Source: Phoebastria nigripes (Eukaryota > Chordata > Aves > Procellariiformes > Diomedeidae). Taken from it: a DNA stretch of 64,000 nucleotides. Shown here one piece after another: positions 13,587 through 25,400 of the stretch; position 1 is the first letter of the stretch; the number at the start of each line of letters is the position of its first letter. A program made the position numbers and the translations under genes. Below the pieces are notes generated by a model. That model did not search any database. It was not told the origin of the DNA and was given only the letters and a program-made list of their open reading frames with translations. The DNA lies in assembly GCA_035582835.1 (NCBI GenBank), contig JAYKAV010003066.1, positions 1,608,122-1,672,121 on the forward strand, written 5' to 3'.

Positions 13587-13607
13587 GGTTGGTTGGTTGG
13601 TTGGTTG
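13587..13607 (+). repeat. (GGTT)n microsatellite
   Basis: Five consecutive GGTT units are visible in an otherwise unique stretch. Confidence 0.9.
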
Positions 13608-14744
13608 TAAAAAAAGTCACTGCAAAAGTCAAAGCCTTCAAACCTGCTCGGCGCATCGCTCTGGCACGTTACTCCACGCTCCGGTGCCGAGCTCTGGGAT
13701 GAGCGCTGGCAGGTGCCTCCAGCACGGTGGGTACCAGGGCACTGCACTGTGCAGGCAGCATGCCGGGGCTGGCGTCCGCAGCAGCTGGCCATGTGGGCAT
13801 GAGATCTGCGCTGGCGTTTGTACCATCTGGCATTTTCCACAGGGCAGGCAATAGTTTTCTTTAGTCTTATCCTGGAGGGAAGAGGTGTCTGCAGCAGCTC
13901 AGGGGGTTCAACAACCCAAAGCTTTCAGCAACTCACAGAATTGGTCTCCCTGAAGTTTTTCAATGAAAGTTTGTAATCTAATCTTCTCTGAGCTTGATTT
14001 AGGCTTCTGCATTTCTCCATAAATTAAGGAATGGGTTTGAGTTTACTCCAACAATTTTGCTCATCTGGGAGGCAGAGGAAGGAAAGGATTAACGTGTTAT
14101 TTTTATTTTAAGTTTTAAGTATGTCTCATGCAGAAAAATGTGCAGGAATCTCTACAAGGCAGGAAAAAAGCAATAGATCTGTAGAAGTGACACAAGTTGT
14201 GTGTGTATAAATTGTTGGGCCCTCAGACCATTTGGTGTAGCATATCCAAGTAACTCACCCAAATCTACAATTAAAAGGACATTTGAAAGTAAGTGAATAC
14301 ACCAGGGGCAGCCGTGGTAATCCGGACTTTCAGGAAGGGAAATCNGTGAGTGGAGACTGCAGCCCCATCTAGGAGGGCTCTGCCCGCTGTTCAGGGGGCA
14401 GCCGGGATTTCCGTTTCACCCACCAGCTCTGCTCCTGTGACTGAGACCTTTAGGGACCGGCCAGGGCATCCCTCGAAAGGGACTCATCGCACCATGGGAG
14501 AAGAAGGACTAAGGACAGTTTTGCAAATTCGGCCAATTAATGAGCGCCTGTTTAACTTACTGTTGTTAGAAAATACAGCAGGTGATTTTCAAAAGGCTTT
14601 GACGACATGGCTGCTAACCTGCAGCTCTTGTGAGCGTGCGAGTTGAGGAAAGCCGGCGGTTATTGCTTCTGCCAGCGGCGAGCTGCACCCGTCAGTGCAG
14701 GTGGCTGCACAAGTTGAACATGACAGATCTTGCCTTCACTACTG

Positions 14745-14822
14745 TGATAAATATATACATACACACATAAAACACACACACACACACACACATATATGTA
14801 TATACACATATATTTTTATATA
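14745..14822 (+). repeat. (AC)n / AT-rich microsatellite
   Basis: An uninterrupted AC dinucleotide run at about 14772-14792 is flanked on both sides by imperfect alternating AT/AC sequence (ATATATGTATATACACATATAT). This is a compound microsatellite, likely to be length-polymorphic. Confidence 0.93.
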
Positions 14823-17800
14823 TCACCATCACTACTTTAGTACCAGCCCCTAAAAGAGCCAGGTATTCTTGCTGAGCACTTACGGTGCTGAAGCGCTGCG
14901 TGCCATTTTGATTGATGCTATTTAAGCTGGTCCAGGGGTACGTGTGCTTGTGATAGAGGGGGTTGCATTGCAAGAGTTTCAGACATCAGCTGTAAAGCAA
15001 CACTGGGAACTTGAAGAAAGCCACCCTGAGGTCTGAGCTGTGAATGACTCCCTTGTCGGAAGGGCATGGCCCTTCTGGCAGCTTCTGGATTTCCTCTGGT
15101 GACCTCCCACCAGTTTGGAGACGCAGCAATAGGATTCATCTGAGAAATTGTCCAATGCCCAAACTTTCTATTAATGTCAGAGGACTATGGAACAGGCACT
15201 TTAAAAAGAAAATGAAGCAAAAAATTAAGTCCTCCTTCCTTCAACATTCCAGTCCTCATAGAAGAGCTCTTCATTAAATAGGGCAGCATTCATTCAGATT
15301 TAAAGGCAGAAAAATGTATTCTTGAGCATTTCCCACAGCTTAATATGAAGAGCCATTGCAATTTTGCACCTCCATCCATTTACCCTGAGCAGAGGACAGT
15401 GAAGTTCTCTGGAAACACATACCCAATTAATACTAATTTTTGCCCAAGACAATTTGTTAAAAGCACTGCTTCACTTTGTCTAAATAAATATTCATTATCT
15501 GAGAGAGAGACAGCGCGCATGAGAAAGCGAGGGAGGGTAACTGGGGCAGGGAGGATCAGGTCACCAGTCGCTGCTCCAGTAGGTGTTCGGTTACTTATAC
15601 GAAGCAGAGAGAGACGGCGAGTGCCTGAGGCACCTTCCAGCCTCCGCGTCCCTCATCCCAGGGGTCGGCCACTGTGCTGGGAGGGGGCCAGCAGCTCAGG
15701 AGGTTGTCCCAAGGATGTGGAGAATCTCATCACCNCCTCAATATTGGCTGGTGCCTGAAGCGATGCCACCTTAGACATTGCCGGATACTCAAGCGGCTGG
15801 TGGGGCAGCATCGCCCACCGCCCCTGCAGCGCTGGCAGGCAATGCCTGAGGTTCAGCATGAGCAGGAAGGGCTGGAGCAGCCCGTAGCACTTCAGCCCAG
15901 CTCCAGGAGTGCTCGGACGGGGCTCATCTATCAATAACGTGGCCTTTTCCCTCCCGCTCCCTCCTTGTGCCTACCCGGACAGCAGCGGGGTGCGATGCAG
16001 GTCAGCGTTTGAGACTCCCCAGGCGGCACTGGGCCAGATGCCTGCTGACACCCATGAACCCAGACACAGCCAGCAAGTAGGGCTCGGCTCTTGCTGGAGA
16101 CTTACTGGTACTGAACCAGGTGATGCCAGAGGGGGGCGTAGTCCAAAGTTAGGACAGGTAAATGTAGGTGTCCAAGCCCCCCTGGGCCACAGGGTGGGGT
16201 GCAGGNGAGGGCCACCCTCGGAGTGGCCGTAGCTTGAGGAGGAGCTACCCAGCTCACCCCATTTTCTCACCAACTACTTCAGGTTAACGCAGATGCAGAG
16301 CAACTTCTATCGTGCAGAAAAGGCTGCTCTTTTCAGCAGTGGGCAAAGCAAATTGCACTCTGGAAACCCCCTAGTGCAGCGTCCTGCTGATTTCAGTGCC
16401 GGTGAGGCTTGCAGCGGTGCAGGTTTGTCCTGCANCCCTGCTGCCCGTGGCCAGTGATGCTGGGTGCTGCATCCCCCCTGCTCGGCACGGCCCTGGCGGG
16501 GTGCAAGGANGCAATCTCGGTGGGTGACCGGGGGATGAGGGAGCTGCTGGCCCACCCTCGCTGGGGCACAGTCGCAGCTCGGAAAGGACACCCACCCAGT
16601 ACCTCATTAGTCATAAACCACTCTTGCTAAATGGTTATAAAGTGATTTATTTTGGCTTTAGCCTTATCTTGCTTTCTAAAGCTGACTTAGTTTCTAAACT
16701 ATATTAGTTTTTGCACTTTCATTAATCTTCTCNGCTTGATAGACTAAATTAACCTTTCTGAGGACAGATGAATTTTCTTTCTTTAACTTTTTCATGGTCA
16801 AACAAATTCAGGGNATTTTTTTTTTTTTCCTCCCAAATTTTCCTTTACTAAAATAGTGGAAGCATACGCGTGCNCATCCCTGTAATCCGAGAATCGGGGA
16901 ATTTTTCTTCCTGAGCTCTCCNCTAATTTTTGTACTGAAGCCTTCCTACCACATCCCAGATGTTAATAAAATTGGAAATAAACCGCACTGAGAATGCAAG
17001 CGTGAGAGAGAGAGACAGAAAAAAAANCGATGGGGGACTGTCCCTCATATCAATAAAATCTGTCGCATTTCTCCAGGCGGTGTGTGAAATATAGCGGGCA
17101 CATAATCCACCTGGCAATAAAAGGCTGCCACACGACTCCCCAGCACCCGGGGAGCTATCATTTTCAATTAGGAAAAAAAGCCTTTGGCATGCGACAGCGA
17201 CAGCAGAAGAACTGAACGCAGTTAAGGCAAAATTTAGTTTCATTACGGCTCCACGCAGATTAGAGTTTTTCTTTGTTTTCGCACCGTGTCCCTCTGTCAT
17301 CGCACGGGAGGCNATGTGGCAGCACGGGCTTTTCTAATGGCTCGAGCACAAAACTGTAACTGAATCGAGGAGACCCTAAAATAATGTTTTTAAGAGGAGT
17401 GCAGCACAAAAGACCTTTATAGCAAGTCTAAAACTACCATCCTCACTGAGCAGAGCGCTGTAATTTAAACATTAATCTGTTTAAATGGGGTGCTGGATAG
17501 CAATGCCAGTAATCATCTACGGATGTAAAAACTGTCTGTTTTCTATTTAGATGGGTTTGGGGCTTGATTTTAGCCCCTTTAAGCCATCGTCTTCCCTTGG
17601 GCCAAATTGTGATAATATGAATTTAAAAATCCACCCTTGGTGCCCGCTCCTTTCCCTCTACTGATGACACCAAGCGCTCATATGATGCGGTAGTGAAGTG
17701 AAGGAAGGCACGGTGCCAGGCCTGCCTCTGACTTAATAAAATTACAGCAAATCCAATATATTACTCAGAACACATCTCTTTAACGTCTCACTTAAATCTC

Positions 17801-20800
17801 CATCGTATCCTAATAAGTCTAACTCAGTTTTTACCTTGGGTTTTCAGAAGTTAATCTGCTACAATATTGACCTGCGTTTATTAAAGTATTTATATTTTTA
17901 ACCAAATACATTTTGCAACCTAGTTCTGGATAGGTCATTTTTTTTAAGTGTGTCAAATTTATTTCTTCTCCTCCTTCTTTTTTCCTTTTCTCAAATGTTT
18001 ATAAAGTGTTTTCAACCCAGGGAGAGAGATGAAAGATGAGCCCGCAATGCTGCCAAGGCCACCCCACACTTTTGCCTCTCTGTGNGTTTGCTCCAGGCTG
18101 GGCAGGAGCTGGGGCACACAGAGGGAAGTGGATCGGCCGCAGGGCTGGCAGGGGCTGTTCCAGCATCCAGGGGATGCTCAGCAAGAGCGCAGCTCCGGCC
18201 TGAGGGCAACGGGGCTGCCACAGCCGACGACGCACTGGCTACCACAGGACCACGAGCCCATGTGGCAAAGCTGAATGGGAGGAAGCAAAAAACTGAGGGT
18301 GCAGAAGCAGGACACACCAGGACCCCCACAGCAGATGAAGAATAACCATGGGCTTATTTAGTGATGTAGACCTTTGGTGGGGCTGTGAGTCTGGCTGGCG
18401 GAGGGGTGTCCTCTGCACTGCCCTGCTGCCGGCACTTTGACTTCTGCAGTCTGCAACAAGGGCTAACATCACCTGTGTCCAGACCTTTTATCCCTCCTCA
18501 CCTGCATAACCAGAGAACCAAACCAGTGCTGTGGCAGGTTTCCAGCAGCATTTCTGCTTTCCCCCTCACTGCAGCATCTTGGGGCTGGGGTCCTTCTCAA
18601 ACCAAGCTTGGACCCAGCAATTCACGCAGCCACCCTTGAGCCACCAAGACTTGGGGGTTATTTCATCTCCTTTCGCTGTAGCTGCTCTTGGCCAAGCTGC
18701 TCTTGGCCAGCAGCACCGAGTCCTTCCTTAAACCTCTTGAGACAGCCCCAGCCAGCAACAGAAAGTCTGCAGCAAAGCTATGAGGTGGGAGGGGAAGAGG
18801 AAGGAAAAGAGAAGCAAACCGCAGAATGGAGCAAAAATCCCAGGCAGGGCAAGTGGAAATGGGTGGCCCCAGTGGTGTATGGTGGGACTCCCCCANCCCT
18901 CCCTTGGGACGGTCATCAGTACGGCTGCCTGACCGCGCTGGCGGCGAAATCCCCCCGGCACTAACACCCAGGGGAGCAGAGGCGTAACGCAGATGTTTGC
19001 TGCTCAGCTCTTCTCCCTTCCAGGAGAGCTCCCAGTCAACCCGAGCCCACTTCTGTCCTCCATCCCTTGTGGCCCCTGAAGCTAAATATCTGCTCTCCAT
19101 CCCTCTAACACCATGGGACCTGTGAAGCTGTACAGACACAAAGCGGACAAGCCCGTCCATCAGCAACAAGCGCAAAAGAGCTCCTGGCTGCTAATACATT
19201 TACCCAGCCCTTGTGAAAATATAAGGGTAGAATAACACTAAATGAGCACTCTTCCTGCTCTAATCTGCCATTTGGGGAATTACCATACTTTATGCATCCA
19301 GCAAGATGTGCTTAACTTCTGAAGTAAGGAGCCTCAGCACGGCTGTGTATGCACAGACTCACCCATGTAATTGCCCACAGCCCTGGCTCTTAGCCGCCTA
19401 CTCGATTTTTGTGCAAGCCTAAAGTGAGTCCTAGTCCTGAGACAGTAATTACCATGCCTATCCCGTGTCTTACAAAATGACAAATTTTGAGTCTTTGATA
19501 GCTGCTCATATTAGCCCAGAAAGGTTATTTTCCAGCACTCCTGGCCACAGAGAAATACCGTCCTTGTCTCAGAGCTGAATGTGGACAGGCAGAGATCCCA
19601 GGGCCTATGCGGATGCCAGGGAAGAGCAGGGAAGCAGGTTCAAGTCCCAGGTTCAGGACCGCTGGGTCTTCCCTCTCTCCCCAAACTACAGCTCCTTCCA
19701 CTTTTACATTTTAAACACAGGGGCTTCCTGATAAGTGTCCCTGACCAGGTTGCTGCCATGCCACTAAGTAAGTACACTGTCATACTGCTAGTTCGTAACC
19801 TCTAAGCACCAGTGAAAGGCTAAAAGCTCTCTCTGATACCAACCGCTCCAGTGGAGTTGTCTCCTCATCGCATCAGGCTTTCAGGCTCGGTCAGGAAGGG
19901 TTGGCGATCCCCACACTCCTCGCGGGTCCGTCAGGGCTTTCAACACCAGTGACACACCGACGGGTCCAGCCTGAATGACCACCCAGTCGCTCGCAGCTGA
20001 GCTGGTTGCGCCGTGCTCATCGACAGGAGCACAAGGCGTCACCTCACACCCTTGGCTGTGAGGCAAGGCACCCCACCGACTTGTCACTGCTTCATTTCTT
20101 CAGGGCGTACAGCAGAAGAGCAGTCTAGTCGGGAGCACATGGCCTGGCAGATATCCGAGTTGATGTCAAGCTGATGTCTTCTTATTAGTCTTTATAGAAA
20201 ATAGTGTGCTGCATTTGGAGCCAACGTGGAGCTGGGAGGTGTTACAATCACAAGTGAGGACAGAGAAATGATACAACAGGACCTGAAAAGTTTACAAATC
20301 CTGTACAGACAAAGAATAACTGTGAAGTTTAATCTGGAGAAGGTGCAAGCCAATATACCTGGGGAAAATAATCAAACCCACAGGTATTTCATGAAGGAGG
20401 CACTCAGAAAGCAAGGGCTAAAATAAGTCTGCAAGCACGAGATGAAGAATGAGTGTGCGCTTGTGTGAAAGCGAGAGAGCAAACAGGAGCCTGGAAGAGC
20501 ACAGCTTTTCTCAGCGGGAATTACACAGCACTAAAAGCACAGGGTCATATTGCAGTTTTAAGGACATTGAGATCCGTATTTAATTTCCACACAGTCGATG
20601 CTGCGATAGCATTACCTTGGGGGAAGGATGCAGATCTCCCTCCCTGCTCCCAGGCGAGAGCCCCTGCCTTGCTAAGGGCCACAGGAGGCCAGTGGCTGCC
20701 CACAGGCTCAGGCCCCAGGGCGGGGGGCTACGGGCAGCTCCATCGCAGCCAGGTGCCCCTGGGAAGGTGCCCCCAGCATTGCAGAGGTTCCTCACTCCTT

Positions 20801-21547
20801 CTGCCTTCCTTTGGGTGCCACGGCACACGGCCCTGCGCTGCAGAGGTGACAGACTGTGCAACAGTGCACAAGAAAGTGGTGATTTGATAAATCAAAGAGC
20901 AAACCCTCCCAAGCAGCGCTCAACAAGCTCTTATGTTCAAATCTTTTGCAAAAGGATGACAAACGTTGCTTGTTGTCCATGCTACNTTTGAACTACATGA
21001 ACCAAAAGCTTGCAGTTAGCCAGCTTTGTCCCCGCGCTGCAATGCCAGGGAAGAGTCGCAGCCCTCCGGGGTAAATTGTACGGCTNCCCGCCCCACTGCC
21101 AGCAACTCGCTGGCAGGCTGCAGACACTAAGGCAAGGGGATCAGACCCCCGTGACCCACAAATGAAATCATGGGGAGGGACAGAAAGAAAAAGCAAGCTG
21201 ATGCTGGGTATCAGCCCTGAATGGAAACCAACAGGCGGGAGATGGAGTTGTAGATTATTTTGCCTCTTTGCCAAAAGGCTCNATTTTCATCCCCAAATTA
21301 TTTGAAAATTAGCCCCAAGGTAGTAGCCCCTCCCCTGCTACCACCAGCTGAGCAATTGGGGTGTTTACCTGAATGGCACAGAGCTAGTGATAGTCCTCAC
21401 CTCTTCCCGAGTGAAGACGGACCTGCCCCATCAGGCTCTGAGGACGATCCTCCAGCCACCAAGCGAGGCTGAGGCTCAGCCATACTCCTGCTCACCTGCC
21501 AGAGTCAGACCACCTGGTATGGGCAGTGTCCCTTGCTGCCTAGCCCG

Positions 21548-21635
21548 GCTGTAGGGACTGCTATTCAGATGCTGTCCGTCCCAGAGCATCAGCTGTAAGG
21601 ACTGTTATTTGGATGCTGTCCATCCCAGAGCATCA
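21548..21635 (+). repeat. 44-bp tandem duplication, two copies
   Basis: Positions 21548-21591 and 21592-21635 are two head-to-tail copies of one 44-bp unit with a few substitutions. Each contains GATGCTGTCC and CCCAGAGCATCA. The divergence between copies indicates that the duplication is not very recent. Confidence 0.85.
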
Positions 21636-22120
21636 TTAGGATGCCCNGGGCATTAGCACAGGAGCCCAGAACAAATCCTGTTCAGCAGCTTGAAGGAAGA
21701 ACCTTACACGGCAGATGAGTGTTGAGACCACACTGACCCACTCGCGCCTGAGAACAAAATGTTTCATTGCGCCCAGAGGAGGAATTTGTGCAGAATGAAA
21801 TGAAATTACATGTTTTATTTCATTGGGTTTTGTTCAGAAAGGAGAAGAAAAGGCTTTTTCTTCAGGGATCTGTAGGAAACTGTCATTTAGGAGCCAGGAC
21901 TCAAGNACTCCCTTTGCCTTTGACAGAAAGAGAAAATATTCCTCCTGCCACTGCTGACATTCAGCTGGTGAAGGAGTTTTTTCTTCTACTGTCTCTACCA
22001 TTTGCTGCAACAGGACTGCTCCCATCCTATTCTCTCCCTTAAGAGGACCAGACATCACCCCCTCCAACCCTACAAGAAGTCATGTCAGATATCCAAAAAG
22101 GGATTTCTTTCTTCTAAAAA

Positions 22121-22450
22121 GAATCATAGAATCATAGAATCATAGAATCATTAAGGTTGGAAAAGACCTCTAAGATCATCNAGTCCAACCNTCAACCCAA
22201 CACCNCCATGCCCACTAAACCATGTCCCTAAGCGCCTCATCTACACGTCTTTTAAATANTTCCAGGGATGGTGACTCCACCACTTCCCTGGGCAGCCTGN
22301 TCCAATGCTTAACCACTCTTTCAGTAAAGACATTTTTCCTAATGTCCAATCTAAACCTCCCCTGGCGCAACTTGAGGCCATTTCCTCTCGTCCTATCGCT
22401 AGTTGCTTGGCAGAAGAGACCAACACCCACCTCGCTGCAAAGGAGTTTTC
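22121..22450 (-). mobile_element. CR1 LINE 3' fragment (same subfamily as the 32.2 kb copy)
   Basis: On the + strand the copy starts with three tandem GAATCATA units, then CATTAAGGTTGGAAAAGACC, the complement of a CR1 3' end, so the element lies on the minus strand. The minus strand encodes the CR1 C-terminal block [12 protein letters not shown] and [13 protein letters not shown]. It matches the copy at 32.2 kb nearly base for base up to GGAGTTTTC at 22450 and then diverges abruptly. This marks the 5' truncation point or a rearrangement. Five N calls fall within the copy. Confidence 0.93.
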
Positions 22451-25400
22451 TGTTGTCTAACCCGATTATATCTGCACCTTTAACCTCTACTTCAAAACAC
22501 TTCCAAACCTGGCCCGAGACACCGCTACAGAGCATCACATAAGGAAGCGGCGAGCATCNGCACGGTGCCTGTCAGAGCCAACGGGCCTTCCAGCTCCGGT
22601 GTCAACGCACCAGGGCAGGGACATCAGCTGTGCAGTTTTTACTTTGAAGGATGTTTTGGGGATGTAAACCACTGAGTATATTACCAAAAAAATAAAAAAA
22701 ATAAAAAACCACTGAGTATATTACCAAAGAGCATTCTTTTGGACTTAGGTAATGCACATTTTCAGCTTTAAGGCTGAGAATCTTCACCAGAAGATTTAGG
22801 GAGCAAGTGGCTAACATGAAAGAGGAAGGATATGCTGTTATGTCTAGAATTAAAAGAAAATAAAATGTGCACAGTGAGAAAATACACTGTTAAACTGGTC
22901 TAAATGAAAAGAGTCTCTCACGTATTTGATAACTAAGACAAGACAGAAAAATCTCAAGAGTCTTCCTTTTCAACATCTAAGCTTTAAAATATACTGTATG
23001 AAACCCCCCACCTTGGGAAGGTCAAGATTTTCACTACTACCACCCCATGCCTGCCCCGGCAGCTCTCCCCTCTGCCCCCCGGGTTACTCACTCCGAAGAC
23101 CTCGTCCCTGCCATCCGGCCTCGCACAGCTCACGCTGCTGAATCCTTCCTGCGACTGCATTCTCACCGACTTCAAATGGCCCGAGGATTTTCCATCCTGG
23201 ATGCTTCTGAGGAGTAAAATCCTGAGGATCCTTTAATTTTGGTTTGATAAAGTGGGGCTTTCACAGCTTTCTTTTGCCTGGGGGGTTGTTTTTATGCTTA
23301 AACATAATTTTTGGCTTGCAGCAGGACACAGCTCCAGGAGCTGCAGCCTCTCCAGGATGGTTATTTAGCACCCCTCGCTGGCAGCCTCCATAAACTAGAC
23401 TAAGACAATTGTAGTATTCTTTAAAAACAGTCTTTCCTGCAAACAGCTCTGGTGTTTCAAAAAACAGAAGTCCCTGGTCTCACATCGATTTTTTTCTGNC
23501 CATCTACATCAAAACGTTTTATTTGAAGAATGTTTTTAGTGACTTTAAGTAATTAACTGCGTTTCAGCTATTGAAGGTGAGCAGATTAAGGATGATGCCA
23601 GAAATACGCACCCAGAGGACACCTCGACCTGTGTTTCTCTTACATTTGGCATAGTTACAAGATTAGGGATAATTTTGTAGTCTTTCTGTTTAAAACTTGA
23701 CTGAATACTGGCTGGGGTAAAATTAATTTATTTGCAGGCACACACATCTGTAAATTCCTCTGCAGAGTTTTGGATGGGCTGCTTGCCATTTTTAGTACTT
23801 CTCAATTTCATTTCATACAAACAGGAATTTTTTTTTTTCCCAACCAGTCAAACTCACCGATGCACCCNCAGCCTCCCAGGCTGCGCAAGGCAGGTCCCAA
23901 AAACTGAAGTTAACACTTCTGCATGGAGGTTTTGTCTTTCTGTTAGAGGGCAGGGAATTTACTGCTTCAGGTATTATGTCCCGAGATATGACATTTATAT
24001 TACTGTATTTTATACAAATTTGAAAGCTGTAAATCATTCTTAAAAAGCACATAGGATTGTACGAGGCTTTTTAAACACCCTGTCCAGGCAAATTTCCAAA
24101 CATGACTTTTAGCAATGAGCATGCTAGGCTGTAATTCCTTTATTTGCGTACTTATAGTGACAGCAACCTCAGCCAGCTGTTTGCAGCAATCGTTAATTCA
24201 CAGCTGGCAATGCGGTATCTTTACTTATTGATCCAATAAGCTCTGTCAATATACAAACTCCATTATATCATCCAGTAAAACTCTCGAGGATCACTCCTGA
24301 CCTCGCAGGCAAAGTACCACATATTCAGAACATATTACTGGCATGCAAGTGCTTACTGGGGAAATCTGCTGTTTCATCTACCATAATTACATTTCACTAA
24401 CCAGGAATATTATCAGCAGTGCCCTCAGGTTATTATGATCTCTAGTTTCTGTGATCATATTTTCAGTGACTGGATTCATAAACTGAGCCATTTCCAGCCC
24501 CACCAGAATGTTAGGATAGTACTTCCTTGGACGTCAAGATAAACACCATGCAGTCTTTTGATTAGGATCTTCCTCTTTTTCTTCAAAAATTACTGAAACA
24601 GAGCATCAGTGTTGCTGGTAATCTTTAAAATTCAGCTCAGTGAACTGCAGCGTCCCAAAGAGTCTTGGTACATCTCAAGTTTGTCCTAAAGTTTTTTCCA
24701 GGTAAAGAATCCAGGTTAGACATAGATCTGCCCGGCACAGATTTATGAGGGAGATGAATGGGTTTTGGGCCTCTCCTCCCCACCCTGCCTGCCGGCGGTG
24801 CCCTGGGGTAGCCATGCCACTGACACAGGATGCCGTCAGTCAGATGGCTTGCTGGTCTCCTTCTCTTCAGCCACCTAAATATGAATTAAGTCTTTGCCTG
24901 CATGCTCAAGTGGAAAGCAGTTTGTGCCTAGATACTGTCCATTTGGTTAGAAACTAGCTCAGCTTCTGCCAAAGCCGGACCAGCAAGGTCAGGGATGAGC
25001 CTGAGGTCGGATCAAGGCAGGAGGCTTCAAAGGGCTCCCTGGCCAGTGCCAACTCCCAGGGCCAGAGTGCCGCCTTCCCGGAAAGGGAAGTTAGGGATGG
25101 AGTTTGTTAAAAGTTGGGTTTTTTTCTTTTTTTTTTTCCTCCTGATGACTCTGGAGCCTCCCAGCAGTCACATGTAAACACCTGCCCTCCCAAAGAGCAT
25201 CATCCCTCAGCAACCTGAGAAAGCCCTGCCTCATAAGGAACTACGGAAAATACATTCACAAATAATTTCAGAGTCTGAAGAGTTTTAAACCCAGCCCCTT
25301 GCTCTGCCTGACTTGGAGCAGGGATTTGAAATGAGCTTTCTCACCTTTCAGACAATGATCTTGTCCACCAGGCTAGGGAATTGTTGAGGTAGGTCTTCCT

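Larger units (their letters stand above)
9791..22120. other. Intergenic DNA, left half, no gene recognised
   Basis: I see no supportable coding exon here. GC-rich patches at about 10.1-12.7, 15.5-16.6, 18.0-19.1 and 20.6-20.9 kb produce many overlapping open frames on both strands without family motifs, which I treat as compositional. Between them, AT-rich segments (12.85-13.35, 16.61-17.30 and 17.44-17.90 kb) are rich in homeodomain-like TAAT/ATTA cores and look like possible conserved non-coding sequence. Short repeats are listed separately. Confidence 0.6.

Noticed and set aside
20226..20426. 66-codon + strand frame, charged and coiled-coil-like
   Set aside because: It lacks splice signals and recognisable homology, and the length is within chance expectation for this composition.
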